From Thuidium tamariscinum (Eukaryota > Streptophyta > Bryopsida > Hypnales > Thuidiaceae): a stretch of 64,000 nt of DNA. The notes under the pieces were generated by a model. That model made no database searches, had not been told where the DNA came from, and saw nothing but the letters and a program-made list of their open reading frames with translations. The stretch is taken from NCBI GenBank assembly GCA_947034885.2, contig OX344753.2:5704001-5768000 (forward strand), written 5' to 3'. Every line of letters begins with the position of its first letter. Position 1 is the first letter of the stretch. Below are positions 11,767 to 24,132 of this stretch, piece after piece. The position numbers were made by a program, and so were the translations under genes.

Positions 11767-12639
11767 AATAATAGATGGAAATAGGATGATATATATGTAT
11801 TGTGTGCTAATATGATATTTATATCTAATGTATGAATAAATAATGAAATTTGGAGCACCACAATAAAATGAAGTATCACCACTTTGACACTCTTTAGAAG
11901 AAATGAAAAAAAAAAACATTGATACAAGTGATCTTAAGTATCTGTTTATGAAATCATTTTTTAATGAATGTTCAAATTTTGACACAAGCTATAAACATGT
12001 ACCCATTTAATGTGAACTAATTTTTTTTTCCAATTGGCTATTTGAATCTAAAGTTATGTTGCCTTCTAATATTTTTTAGCAACGTAGATAGCTTTGACTC
12101 CTTTGAGCAACATGTGCAAAATTCTTCCTATAATTTTGGAATTTGAAAAGTATATAATTTACATCATAAAATATGAAAATGTCAAAAAAATATCCATGTA
12201 TAATGTAAAAATCTTGCTTTAGGAGGAGTTAAAGTTTGATGGCCTTATTAGGTAAGATTAGGAAAAAAAAAAGTCTTATAATTTCAAATGTTATAATCTT
12301 CTAATTTATAATTTCAAAGTTTCTAATTTTTTCTCTAATACATTATTATAGTAGTCTAATACCAATTTGAATGGTTGAAGCTTGAAAAAAGATCTTTTTT
12401 TAATTTTTTCCTCCCTATCTTCAAAAATGGCAATTTTCACAATTTGTACAAAAAATACACCTTAGTCCATTAGGGATTTTTAAAAAAGTTTTAAAATTAC
12501 CATAATCAAAATCCCAAATTTTTAGTATTTGAAAAAAATCTTGAAAAATTATAAATAGTAAATTGGTAGTCAATTTTAGGAAAAAAATTATCATTTTTAG
12601 TTTCAAATTTTATTGAAAAAATTGGAAAAAGTAAAAACT
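11767..12639. other. Intergenic AT-rich DNA
   Basis: Very AT-rich. The minus-strand frame at 12421-12606 is low-complexity K/F/I-rich translation. No feature claimed. Confidence 0.5.
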
Positions 12640-13016
12640 AATTTTACCTTATAGATATGAACTATTGATCACATTTTGTCTCTCTTTTGTTCAGAAATAT
12701 TTAAAATTGAAATAAATAAAGGACTTCAAAGTTTATTTCAAAGTAGAGATTCCCTAAATATATGCAAATCAAAACTCCTCATAACTTTTGACTCATTGGT
12801 CAAAATGGAATGATTTAAAGCTTTTGATGTACATTTAATCAAGAGAATGAATTTCAAATTTTTCTTTCTTCAAAAAATGATTTTTTGGAGTTACCTAGGT
12901 TGTCTAAGTTAGGAAAGAAACTACATATTATACAATCACTTTTGAACTATGTGATAAAAAATTATGAAAATTGTTATGACTTAAAGCTACTCCTCAACAT
13001 TAGGGGAGCTTTGAGC
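12640..13016 (-). mobile_element. TTAA element, subfamily K, copy 5 (partial)
   Basis: Inverted partial relative of 33602-34555. It shares the landmark phrases CTCATAACTTTTGACTCATT and AAGCTACTCCT in the same order. The outer TTAA end is eroded (GAGCCCTTAAAGG near 13010). Confidence 0.5.
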
Positions 13017-13059
13017 CCTTAAAGGATTGTGAATTCCCAAATGTTGTAATTGTTGTGAG

Positions 13060-13296
13060 GATTGCTATTATATATGTGAGCTTAAAAGTATAAGCTTATG
13101 AACCTAGAAGACTATACACCTATAATATAAGTATCTATATAGTAGTAATCTTCTTTGTTAATAGTAGACATATGCTATAAATACCTATATTATAGGTATT
13201 TATGTTATAAACACCTTCAATGGTTGCATGATATCTTCTCACATATATACTCAAGGCTCACATGCTCACACTTTCATGCTCATATACTAGTACCAT
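13060..13296 (+). mobile_element. MITE-like family Q, copy 1
   Basis: Begins GATTGCTATTATATATGTGA and ends near CATATACTAGTACCAT. The ends are imperfect inverse repeats of the type GTTGCTAGTATGTGAGC. Related copies lie at 18462-18687 and 27188-27418. Confidence 0.55.
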
Positions 13297-13419
13297 TGGC
13301 ATTGCTCCTACATCAACAATTTGACATGGTTGGGCGACTACCACATCATATAATATTATCATTATTTATTTATTTATATTAATTCATTAAATATTTCAAA
13401 AAAAAATTGAAATTTTTTT

Positions 13420-13562
13420 AATGAGTTTTTTGTTTTTTAAAGAATTTTGAAACATTATTTATTTTTTTAAATTCAAAAATTCATACTGATCTATAGCAAT
13501 GGAAACATTTCAAGGAACAACCTTAAAACAATCTCTTGGAGGCCAAAAATTCCTCTAATTAC
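13420..13562 (-). mobile_element. Family D remnant (copy 7, partial)
   Basis: The end TTGGAGGCCAAAAATTCCTC followed by TAATTA matches the terminal portion of the family D copy at 21879-22174. An A/T-rich tract precedes it as in other copies. The other terminus is not recognisable. Confidence 0.35.
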
Positions 13563-14579
13563 CATATGTTGTGTGAATTTTTAAAAAAAAATGGAAATTT
13601 CACTTATAGTGAGTTGCCCAAAGAGTCTATATTTCCAAAAAACATGCCTTAGAACTTTAGGAGTTAATGCAACTTCTCATATTCCCTCACCAAATTTTAG
13701 AAATCACATTGCCATGATTTTCATGAAGCTAAAATTCTAAATCTCCAATCTCTTTATAAAGTCTTGATATCACATTCAGTAATATATCTTTCACTAAGTC
13801 TCAATTTCACCAAGCTATAACATTCACCCCCTACATTCATTATCTAATTCCTAGTATTTCCTTTTCTAATATCATGTCTAATATCCAAGCATCTAAAATT
13901 TGGAATACATAATAATGTTTCTAATTCAAAAATTGCTTTGCAAGTTCAGTCACCACACACATTGTTAGTCACAAAATTTTGTATATAGGCATCATAAAAA
14001 AGAGTTCATCAATTTGGAATATTTAGAAAAGTTTAGAAAAGTTTTATCTACACCAATATTTTGAAAAATATTTTGAAATTACTTTGCGTTTTAAGCAATC
14101 CATTTTTACATTTTTTGAATAAAATGGCTTCTAAAATTGCTACTCTCACCTAGGTTGTAAGGTTAGTGCTGCCTTCCCAAGTTTGACAAGTATAAAAATG
14201 ATGTCAACCATTTTATGATCTTGGGGGGGTCAATGTGTTAAAAAAATAAGGATATAGGTGTGACCAACCACTATTTTATAGGGGGGTATTTATTTTTTTA
14301 ATTTTTAACATGCTATCATCATGTAATTTTCTACTTTGAGTGAATAAAGAAGGGGCTTTCATTACTTATAATTTCAAATTGATATGAATAGATGATATGG
14401 TAATTTAAATTTAAATAAATTCTATTGCAGTTTTTGTCCTACATCAAATTGTGAAGACACATATATGGAATGAAACAATGTAGGTTAAAGTGAATTTGAT
14501 ATCAAAAAGCAATCTCTATAGATCATGTATAAATGATACAAACCTTTAGTATGAAATCATAGTCATATTATGAAACACA
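13563..14579. other. Intergenic AT-rich DNA
   Basis: Nothing supportable beyond A/T-rich sequence. Confidence 0.5.
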
Positions 14580-15106
14580 ATGTACACAAAGAAATACAAA
14601 GAACCAATGAACCTTCAAACACAAGGTAGTGAACTTTCTACTCAACCTAATCTTGCAAACTTGATTAGTGGTTTAGAGAGGCCAATTGGGTCAAAGACAA
14701 CAAAGACTGTGGAGCAAGCTCAAACGCCATTGATAGCAAACATTAGTTGTAATTCCAAAGCTACTTTAAGATTATCACAAGCTATTGATGCTCAAATAAA
14801 AGTAATGGAAGACATTGCCGTTGACAAATTATTTGGAAAACTACCAACTTATCAAGTGATCACCTTGAGTAGGTAGTCCACATGCGTTGACATTTGGATG
14901 AACAAGCTCTCCTAAGAGACATTAGGCTTTCAAGATTGAAATGTCTTACAATAACAAAACTACAATGTCAACTACCAATATCACATAGAACGCCATCTCC
15001 ACCAACAAGTCCAAGGTTTTGGGGTGCTACACCAATTCCATCTTCACATGCTGCTACTTTACAAGAAATTGAAGAAAATGAAGAAGATCAAAATCTAGAG
15101 AATTAA
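14580..15106 (+). pseudogene. Possible coding remnant (two consecutive open frames, unknown product)
   Basis: Frames at 14580-14876 (98 codons) and 14894-15106 (70 codons) lie almost end to end. Their translation is unlike the K/F/I-rich noise around them. It is mixed polar, with TLRLSQAIDAQIKVMEDIAV in the first, and Pro/Ser-rich text followed by an acidic tail (EEDQNLEN) in the second. Local GC is higher than both flanks. I do not recognise the family. It could be the end of a transposon-encoded protein or a decayed host exon. Confidence 0.3.
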
Positions 15107-15260
15107 AGTATTAATGTTAATGATGTATTTGAAGAATTGTTTCCATCGAATTACTAGTTTAGTGGTATACATTTAAAAAAAATTTAGGGATAAAAGTCAA
15201 AACATTCTTGTAGACTATGATACATTACGTTGAATGAGCACATCACATATAATGAATTAC

Positions 15261-15264
<4 letters not shown>

Positions 15265-15337
<73 letters not shown>
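15265..15337. repeat. (TA)n microsatellite, about 36 repeats
   Basis: Uninterrupted alternating TA. It generates a spurious Ile/Tyr-repeat open frame on the minus strand (15184-15390). Confidence 0.98.
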
Positions 15338-15340
<3 letters not shown>

Positions 15341-16459
15341 GTTATATATAAGTAATTTGTAATTGTTTGAATAATTAGGTTTTCTTTCAAAATGTATTCA
15401 TGTTGTTTTTTCTTGTATCAAAATATTAATATTAATTTTTATTCTTTCAAATATTTTAAGTACTCAATGATTATTCACACAAAGAATTCTATTTGATTTA
15501 TTGTAATTAACGTTATCCAATTTAACTAGTAACCAAGGTCCACTAATTAGTAAGTTTCTTAATAAGTTAAGCCCACTGATTAGTTTGTTTAAGGATTTTT
15601 CCAATCATTAATATTAAGCATAGTTTAATATCCAGTTATAAAACCTCCCATCAATCACATCAAGAAATGAATCTTTACTAATAGCACCCGTGTATCCAAA
15701 TCCTTCCTTAGATTTTGAAAGTTACTTTTATTGTAAGTGAGTAGGTGATTACAATCAACCTTTTGGGAGAAAATGTCTCACTTTATAGGAAAAATAAAGA
15801 TACATATTATCAAATCTGGCTTCTATATCCAAAATCTAATATAGGGAATTAGACACCCTCTTCCCCTAAATTTTGAGGATACAACACACACGTGGGAAGT
15901 GCCCCTTCCCTATCCAAATGAAAAACATAAGGATATAAATAGGGAAGCCCACTGGTAGGGATGCTCTAAGCTACTAAGTTATATATTGTATTGCTATAAG
16001 AATAGTAAAGCCATTGTAGGTATCCTAAAGCAATAAGTGAACTAATAAAGTATATTTGGTATAGTACAATACAATGCACTAGTAATAAAAATTCCTATTC
16101 TTTTATCTTGACCAAAATGCCACTTACAAGGTAGCCAAGAAATTAGCTTTTTCAAACTTCTAGCCAAAAAATTAATATAAAGGGGGATATTTTAGAACTA
16201 CTGCATTTTCTAATGGGGCCTATTATTCCATACCCTATAGTACTTTAAAGATGTCTAATGCAATTTTCTATACCCTATATTACTCTAAACCCTTTTATAA
16301 TTTTTTGATCCTGTGTTTTTAAAATCCCCTATCATTTGTTTGCACCTATTTTCCTACTCTGACTGTTTACTACCTCCCACCTCCTAAGTTTATGATCTCA
16401 AGTGCCTCTTTAACTTTTAAAGTTCCTATACAATATTTTTACCAAAAACATTCCAAAAT
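15338..16459. other. Intergenic DNA; possible MITE end near 15960
   Basis: The phrase GTAGGGATGCTCTAAG at 15955-15970 resembles the common plant MITE terminus complementary to GAGCATCTCCA. A matching left end was not securely found. Otherwise nothing supportable. Confidence 0.35.
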
Positions 16460-17347
16460 AGTCTTATTCAATATAAAAACCAAATTTTAAAAAAACAAAC
16501 ATTTTTAGGACCATTGAACCATAAAATCTTGTAGTATGCTAACTTGAAAATATGTAGAAAAAATTTCAGAAATTTCCATTGTGGAGATTGCAAGATATAA
16601 GCATTTGATTTCCCAAAAATTCATTCTGAGGCCTTGCAAAAAATTGGGCAGTTGCACTTTATAGGCTCACATTTGTATGAAAAAAGTCCAAAATGGTGGT
16701 GTCTTAATGGATTAATTCTTCAATGCAAGCTGGTTACATATTTAAAAAGTTTTCAAATCATCAAGAATTATACAACAAATAAGAAAAAAAAAATACTTTG
16801 TGAATAGAAAAAAATAGAGAATTATTGAAAATACAAAATGGTTATGAAATTGAAAAATGTCAATCTCAATGGTTATAATGTCATAATAAACAAACTAAAT
16901 CCTATAATTTTATTTTTTTCATCAAAAAATATTGAAAATTGAGAAAACTAAAGGACTTCTAAGATTATTTCTAAGTAGAAAATTTGAAACTGCCCACAAA
17001 TAAAATTCTTCATAGCTTTTGATTCATTGATTAAATGGAATGATTCAAAGATTTTCCCTTCTATCAGTTCTATGTTAACCTAAGAAATCAATTTCAAATT
17101 TTTGTTTTTGAAAAAAGTGATATTTTTTTATCTACCCAATTGCCCATTTACAAAAAGAAATAACACAATAGACCATAATTTTTTACTCATATTTCGAAAT
17201 GTCCTAATTTTTGGTACACATAAAAGGTATTCCTTGTCTTCACATTCTATAAAATTTTCGACCCAAAACTTGAAAATCTCTAGTTACACATACTTGCTTG
17301 AAATTGCTATATTGCTAAATTTAGCAAATTGGTCCTTAAAAGGTTAA
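16460..17347 (-). mobile_element. TTAA element, subfamily K, copy 4
   Basis: Inverted relative of 33602-34555 (about 890 bp). It includes the segments around ATTTCAGAAATTTCCATTGT and TTGATTCATTGATTAAATGG. The right end is CCTTAAAAGGTTAA with TTAA at 17344-17347. A perfect 16-bp palindrome TTGCTAAATTTAGCAA (17312-17327) is centred 24.5 bp from that TTAA. The left boundary is approximate. Confidence 0.6.
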
Positions 17348-17747
17348 TATTGCCTTTAAATATAGTATTATTCTTCATTGCAATTGCTATACAACTCCAT
17401 TTAATCATGTATATTATCCTCATTTCAAGATATTGTGGGATTATGGGGATAATTGTTGAAATTTTGGATGACCTCAAGGTCTCTTGGAAGCAAAAGAAAT
17501 AAAAAATTTGAAGCCGCACAACTAGATTGAAAGCTAGTGAAGAGCTTTTACATCATTTTTGTCTATCTTTACATTGATTCATAATTATAAATTTGTCTAA
17601 ATTAAAAGTGCAATCACTACTAGAAAGCTATACCAAAACAATAAAAAAAATCAACAATTTTCTATTGTTCAAGGCACTAGCGGGCACAACTTGATCAAAT
17701 CAACAGAATTTTGTAAACTTTAGAAGTAACATTTTCATTAGCAACAT

Positions 17748-17763
17748 TATATATATATATATA

Positions 17764-17796
<33 letters not shown>
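17748..17796. repeat. Compound (TA)n-(GT)n microsatellite
   Basis: Alternating TA at 17748-17766 followed by (GT)13 at 17771-17796. Confidence 0.95.
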
Positions 17797-17960
17797 ACAT
17801 ACAAATTCAACCTTAGTACAATTGGTAATTGAAAGATTTCGTTTGTAAAGGTGAGGTCTTGGATTCAAATGTTAGTGCCAATGCTTGTTGACATGGCAAT
17901 CAATACTACTAACTATTGGAACGACAATTTGATTATATTGTTTGTATAGTCCTTTCTAAT
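17797..17960 (+). mobile_element. Possible tRNA-derived SINE remnant
   Basis: TTAGTACAATTGGTAATT (17813-17830) resembles an RNA polymerase III box A. GTCTTGGATTCAAATG (17856-17871) resembles box B at plausible spacing. No intact tRNA fold is present and no 3' tail or target duplication was established. Confidence 0.25.
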
Positions 17961-18461
17961 ATTTTAAGAAAAAATCCATTGTCCAAATGAAGAGATTGAA
18001 TAAAAAAATAGATTTTAGTGTAATTTTGACTAATACAATGTGACCAAAACAACAAAACCAAACAACATTTTTTGGTTCCAATTTTGTTGTTTAGATCATT
18101 TTTTTCCTAGAAGCGAATGTACTTTGGTAACTATGATTTGCCAACTCTTCTACAATTTTTGCCTTTCAGCCAACTTTGAAGTGATTAATTTTCATAGTCC
18201 AATGTCTAATTTGAATTTTCTTGTATCTATTCAAAGTACTTTGGAATGCATTACTAATGATTAAAACTCAAATCCTAATATTAAAACAAAAAAAAGTTAG
18301 AAGCTTATTTTGAGGGCAAATTCCATAGTACATTGACGATGTCTTAATAACATTTGCAATGCATTGGACTTTCAAAACAATATTAGTACAATAAAGGGTC
18401 AATTCAAAAAAACACTCTACAATGCAATTAGTATAGGTTTCTCTTTATACCTAGGTATAAG
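17961..18461. other. Intergenic AT-rich DNA
   Basis: The plus-strand frame at 18040-18264 has no recognisable domain. Nothing else seen. Confidence 0.5.
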
Positions 18462-18687
18462 GGTTGCTATTATGTGAGCTTTAAAGTATGAGTCCATGAC
18501 CCTAAAAGATATATACCTAAATATATGTGTCTATATTATAGAAACCTTTTATGATTATAGTGTATTTTTATTATATTATATATACCTATATTATAAGTAT
18601 TTATCTTATAATGACCTTCAATGCAGGTTGTAGGATATCTACCTATATATATAATCAAGGCTTACATGCTCACATACTAGCACCATT
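18462..18687 (+). mobile_element. MITE-like family Q, copy 2
   Basis: Starts GGTTGCTATTATGTGAGC and ends CTCACATACTAGCACCATTG, the imperfect inverse. The interior shares stacked short palindromes (CCTATATTATAAG type) with 13060-13296 and 27188-27418. Confidence 0.6.
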
Positions 18688-21109
18688 GGGCTCATCCTTC
18701 CTAGGCAAATTTCTAAAATATGAAGGGCTAGCTTGCAAGTTGGCTCACTATAGAAATGGTCATTATTGTCATCATTTTCAAGCATTAGTATGCTTGTTAG
18801 TGTGTGTGGCTATAAAGTTGGCCTTTTGCATGTTTGCATGACTAAAATTCTTTTTATTTTAAAGGAGAATCTTTTTCACTTTTTTTTTGTAATGCTAAAC
18901 ATTACATGTTTTTTCAACCTTGTAAGAGACTATTTTTGGGTTGTTCCCCAAAATTGTTCCTTGAATTGAACCATAGAATCAGCCACCACTGGTATGATTT
19001 TTAGAATTTTTTTTTAGAATTTATAAAATAAATTGAAAACTAATTTTTTTAATTCAATTTTTTCTTTAAAATTAATTAATTAATATTATCTAATGTGGTA
19101 GTCTCTCAATTATGTCAACTTGCTCATGTAGTAGAGTTCCTAGAGTTTCTAGAGTTCCCAGATATCCCACAATATTTTCACAGTCTAGGAACATGTAGTC
19201 TTCCGGAGACCTCAAAAAAATGTAATGAAATACATTTGATGTTTGTATTGCTAGTTTTGCATTGGATCAATTTGTTTTCAAAAAAATCCAATACCATGTA
19301 GACTTTGTCAAATGCCCTACCATTTTCCATTACAAAGCTTGTTTCTTGTCTTCACATTAAAGATGCATTAGAAAAGTTGGAATAGATTGTTTTGGTGCCA
19401 TTTTGACACCAAAGGTCACATTTTTAACAATACAAGTTATTTTAGTGTCATTTTAATTGGTACAGAGGTTGACACCAAATTAACTTAATTGCATTTTAAT
19501 GCACCATCATGGCACCATATTCACATGCCTTGAAGTTCCCAATATGCTCTAAGGCATAGATGGACCTTCAAGGTACACCTTAGAGTCACTCACTATATTG
19601 CACATTCAAAGCATACAAGCATGAGATTTGACCCACAATATCTTGAACATATCTATATTACATGAATAATTAAAAACTTTATTTTGTTTTACATCTTGAG
19701 AGTTCAATGAGCCTAAGCTCATTTGAAAACTCTAGTTCCTTCCATTCTAATTTCTATTGTTAAAATTAGTATATTTGAATTTAATGTTCAATTTTTAAGC
19801 AATTTCATTTTTTTCCATTATTATTGGCAATTTTATAACTATTGATTATTTAAAGGCAAAAATCAAGTTTCTTTTGAAATCTTTGAAAGTTTTCTGAAAG
19901 ATTTTCAACTGAAATTTTCTAAATCAATATCAAATTCTTAGAGTTAATAAACTCAGTCATTTTTTCTTGAGAGTATTTAATTTGAATCTTCATATTTGTG
20001 TTTGTATTAAGAATTTATTATGTTTAGAAGTTACAAGCTATGAGAGGTATGTAACACCCAACAAGGAGCTCAAACCACCTAACTATAGAGAGGGATCAAT
20101 CTTTAAAGAGAATCTCCTAATCCTCAAGCTTTGACTTATATAATGGAGACTATCAATAAAGACTATCTATTAATTAGTCTATCTTTAGCTTTCTAGAGCC
20201 ATTCACTAAAGTAAAAGTTCTAATTATACTTCTCCAATCAAATCTTTTCTTAAACATTTCTTCTCTAAATCTTAATCTTCTATTTCAAGTTATTTACTTG
20301 CAAGTTCTTAGACCTTTGTGTTTATATATCCAATACACTTGTCATTCAATTGGGATTGTCTAATTCCACTATATAAATTCATCATTTGTAGATATCTATC
20401 TCTAGGCACTCCAATGCCCTTGTCATTCAATTGGAGTTGTATAACTCTAGTATACAAATCTACCTACTAGGAATATATATTTCCTAGAAATTTCAAGATG
20501 TTTATTCATTAGTGCACATTCATCATGAATTAGTTCATGATCATCCATCAATGCATTCATCTATTAAAGGTTATGCCAAGGGGCATGACATTGGAGAAGA
20601 TGGAAAAACTTAAGGTTGAATAGCCCATTGCAATCAAATGACCCATGAAAAACACCAAGTGACTCCATGATGGTTTTTCAAGACACAATCAATGTCTTAT
20701 CTAACACTAATGGAGTGATTAGTGATTTTGTAAGGAACATCCAACTATTTCAATGTAAATCATTGTAGGAAGTGACTTTTCATTTTTATGGTCTTTCACA
20801 TAAGAAAATATTGTGACTACTTTAGAAGAGTAAGGTGAGCATTAAGAATATAATGGCATGCTGGTTTTGGAGTAGTCTACAAACTTTATTGGGTTGAATA
20901 CTTCAAAAAATTCATAGCAAATTCATACTTTGCCAAAAAAACCTTTTAATTGTTCTAACAATTTCTCACACTTGTCTTTATGTAGGAAAAAAATTGAAAA
21001 TACTCACCAATGACAAGAAGGTAGACTCCTACTTTTGAACACAATGGGTTGTATTACCTTATAGCTTTACTTTAAGTATTACAATTTTACTAAAGAATAG
21101 TTGACTATA
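18688..21109. other. Intergenic AT-rich DNA
   Basis: No gene. A local imperfect duplication with an 81-bp period (CTTGTCATTCAATTGG at 20338 and 20419) is the only repeat structure seen. Frames at 18766-18969 and 19095-19301 are not convincing. Confidence 0.5.
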
Positions 21110-21878
21110 TAAACCTCTAAAGCCCTAAACTATAGTTTTGGGCAACATAGCAATTTTGGTAGATGAAGTTTTTACTTTTAAAAAAAAAAATTTACACAAA
21201 ATGTGTCCAAGGAGAAACTTTAAGGCCCAACAATTTTTATAACTTTTAACCACATGGTTAAAAAAGATATTGTATGCTAAGTGGTTTCATTGCTTGGTAA
21301 AGAGCTTAGGCAACCAAAAGAACTTCTTTAAGAATCATCTTTTTAAGAAATCAAAATTTGAAATTGGTTTATTATATTTATATATATATATGGAAATCTT
21401 TGAATAATTATATTTTGATTAATGAAATAAAGTTATGAGGAGTTTCATTTTGTGTATAGTTTGCATTTTACACGTAATTATAAAATCTCTACTCTAAAAT
21501 AAACTTTGAGTTCCTTTATTTTATTCAATTTTAAATATTTTTGAAAAAAAATAAAAACTTTAGGTGTAGGGTGTTTCTTACAAGATCACAACAATTGGAA
21601 TTGGCATTTTTCAATTCCATAAATAAATTATTAATAATCTAGTATTTTGATTATCTACTTCCTTCTATTTACTATTTTTTTCCTACAAGTTGTACTATAC
21701 ATTTCCAAATGATCTAAATTTTTTTGAGCATGTAGCTAAGTTGCTACAAAGATTGCGTTTTAAGAGTGACTACTATTTTAGATATTTTTTTATAAAAATG
21801 TGACCATATAGAGTGTAGGTGCAGTGCAGGTACAAGGGTGCAACTAGCAACCTATTTTTCTATAGGATTAAAAACAGA

Positions 21879-22174
21879 CATTAGATGAAATTTGAAGACA
21901 TTGAAAGATTGCAGGTTCCCGAATGGTGGGAACGCAATTTCTACGATGTGAACAAGAATCCTACGTGGTTGAGAGAGTGCCACGTCATTATTATTTTTTT
22001 GAAATTTTTTTGAAATTTTTTTTTTTCATATTTCGGGAAACACCCCTCCACATACAAATTTTATTTTATTTTATTTTTGGATAAATGTTCGCTTAATAGC
22101 AGCCAGCACTTATAGGAACGGTTTTGAGAACAGCCCCAAAACAACCTTTTGGAGGCCTCAAATCCCCTCTAATG
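21879..22174 (-). mobile_element. MITE-like family D, copy 3
   Basis: Starts CATTAGATGAAATTTGAAGA and ends GGCCTCAAATCCCCTCTAAT-G. The internal CTACGTGG-N9-GCCACGT hyphenated palindrome is intact and is followed by a long T tract. It lies in opposite orientation to the copies at 46984 and 59377. Confidence 0.75.
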
Positions 22175-22330
22175 ATATTGTCAATTCAAACACTAATATC
22201 TTGCAATCTACATGGTAGGAATTTCTGAAATTTTTTCCACATCTTTTTTAACCATTTTACTTCAAGATCCTATAATTACATGTATCCAATAATGTTTTTA
22301 TTCTAAAAATTGGTACTAATATTAGAAAAG

Positions 22331-22656
22331 CATAAGAAGATTTTCAATTGGTTTATAAGACTACGAGTTCCCAAATGTTGGGAACGCATTGGGAACACTC
22401 GGAACGCACTACTGATGTGGTCAAGCGACTGCCATGTCAGAAAATACTAATTAATTTATTATTTTAATTAAATATTAAATATTTCTAAATATTTTTTTAA
22501 ATCATTTTCTTTCTTTTTTAAACATTCTGAATTTTTTTGAATTTTTTTTTCAAAATTCAAAAATTCAGACCAACAAGAGGTTGGTCTATAGTAGTGGGAA
22601 CGGTATTTGGAAACATCCCTGAAATAGTCTTCATGGAAGCTAGAAATCCTCTTATG
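22331..22656 (-). mobile_element. MITE-like family D, copy 4
   Basis: Starts CATAAGAAGATTTTCAATTG, ends TAGAAATCCTCTTATG. The internal GATGTGGTCAAGCGACTGCC has lost the CpGs of the ACGTGG arms (now ATGTGG/CCATGT), typical of deamination of methylated cytosine. Confidence 0.65.
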
Positions 22657-22884
22657 GGTAGTTTCGGAGAATTTTTTTGGTGAAAACATAGTCAAAAACC
22701 TTTAGGGGTTAACAAGCATAGGAATAAACATACTACATTGAATAGTATATTTAATGTTAGCAACGCTATTTACAAACCATAACACTAAATATCATTAAGC
22801 CTACTAAAGTAAGTAACATTAAATCTCATTTCTAATACTAAAAGTACTCTAGTAAATCTAAAATCTGAAGAAGTTTACATTTAG

Positions 22885-23192
22885 TGTTAGAACAAAAGTT
22901 CTCAAATTCTAAAAAAGTCGGGAACGCTATGATGATGTAGTTGAGCGACTCCCATGTCAGAAAATACTAATTAATTAATTAATTAAATTAATTTGAAAAT
23001 AATTTGAAAATAAAATTTTGAAATTTTTTGAAATCATTTTCTTTCTTTTTAATACATTATGGAGTTTTTTCGAAATTTTTTAAAATTTTTCTTTTTCAAA
23101 ATTCAAAAATTCAGACTAATAGGGGACTGGTCTGCAGCAGTGAGAACAGTTTCTAGAAATTGTCTGAAACTGGGTCTAGAAATCCTCTTATG
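22885..23192 (-). mobile_element. MITE-like family D, copy 5
   Basis: Closely related to copy 4 through GAGCGACTCCCATGTCAGAA and the end AGAAATCCTCTTATG. The first terminus is eroded, so the left boundary is approximate. Confidence 0.5.
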
Positions 23193-23575
23193 TTTAACAC
23201 TGGACTAATTCCTCGAAAGTTGAGATTTAGTGTTGTGTGAAGTAGGGGGTAATTACACTAAATGTAATCCAACACTAAATATATTATTTAGTGTAGCTAA
23301 GTTCAAGATCAAATGTTTAAAAGTTGCTAAAGAGACTATTTCAAATATGTCTCTTTACTTTTAAGATGGATTGTTTTGTAGCAATTTCACTCTAAACAAC
23401 AATAGTGTTGCATTGACAATTCCATGACTTTGACATTTTCAATGTGCACTACTTGAAATATAAATCTACACTCATATTCTAATTTTTATAGCTTTGGATA
23501 TAGTATTGAAAAGCTAAATTATGAACAATTCTTCCAAAACCTTTCATAAATTAGTTTTGTGATAAACTTTACATG
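23193..23575. other. Intergenic DNA between family D copies
   Basis: Contains several short repeats of ACACTAAAT (near 23245-23305), also present between copies 4 and 5. No boundaries defined. Confidence 0.4.
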
Positions 23576-23886
23576 CATTAGAAGGGATTTGAGGGCAAGA
23601 GAAGCCGGTTTCTTCACTGATTACTTGTGTGTTCCCTGTGTTGTCTAGAAATTGTGGACCAATCCTAATGGCTAAAAATTTTGAATTCTTGTATTTTTTT
23701 TTTCCAAAATTCTAAAAAGTGTTAAGAAACCTAAAACTGATTTTTTTTTAAATTAAAAAAAAAATTAAAAAATTTCTGACATAGTAATCGCTTGACTATG
23801 TGAGATTGTTGATGTAGTATGTTCCCACATTCCAAGAACTCAAAATAACTCGCAATCTTCGAATGCCTTCAAATTTTTTTCAAATG
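23576..23886. mobile_element. MITE-like family D, copy 6
   Basis: Starts CATTAGAAGGGATTTGAGGG and ends with eroded TGCCTTCAAATTTTTTTCAA-ATG. The internal palindrome is degraded to TGACATAGTAATCGCTTGAC plus TATGT. Confidence 0.6.
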
Positions 23887-24132
23887 ATGCACAATGATCA
23901 ATTTTCAAAAATTGCATGTGGCTTGAAGAGAGCTTACATATTGCAATTATTGCCAAATAGCAAAGGTTACATTACATTAATGCCAATGTCTTATCACAAA
24001 TAAGTAATTAGGTAAAAAAAGGTCACATTTAGTTGGTAAAGGCAAATACATGTGTTGTTTTAGTAATCTCATATTAGACACAAATGCCATCTCAAATGTG
24101 TGTGTTTCAACTTATATATGATAGAGTGGTGC

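Larger units (their letters stand above)
21110..22712 (+). mobile_element. TTAA element, subfamily K, copy 1 (carries two nested insertions)
   Basis: The decayed left end AAACCTCTAAAGCCC and the good right end CCTTTAGGGGTTAA (TTAA 22709-22712) bracket a relative of 33602-34555. Family D copies at 21879-22174 and 22331-22656 lie inside. Without them the element is close to 980 bp, matching copy 2. Confidence 0.65.

Noticed and set aside
15184-15390. Minus-strand frame with an Ile/Tyr repeat
   Set aside because: Translation of a (TA)n microsatellite.
17797-17880. tRNA gene
   Set aside because: Box A- and B-like words occur but no cloverleaf or acceptor stem can be drawn. At most a SINE remnant.
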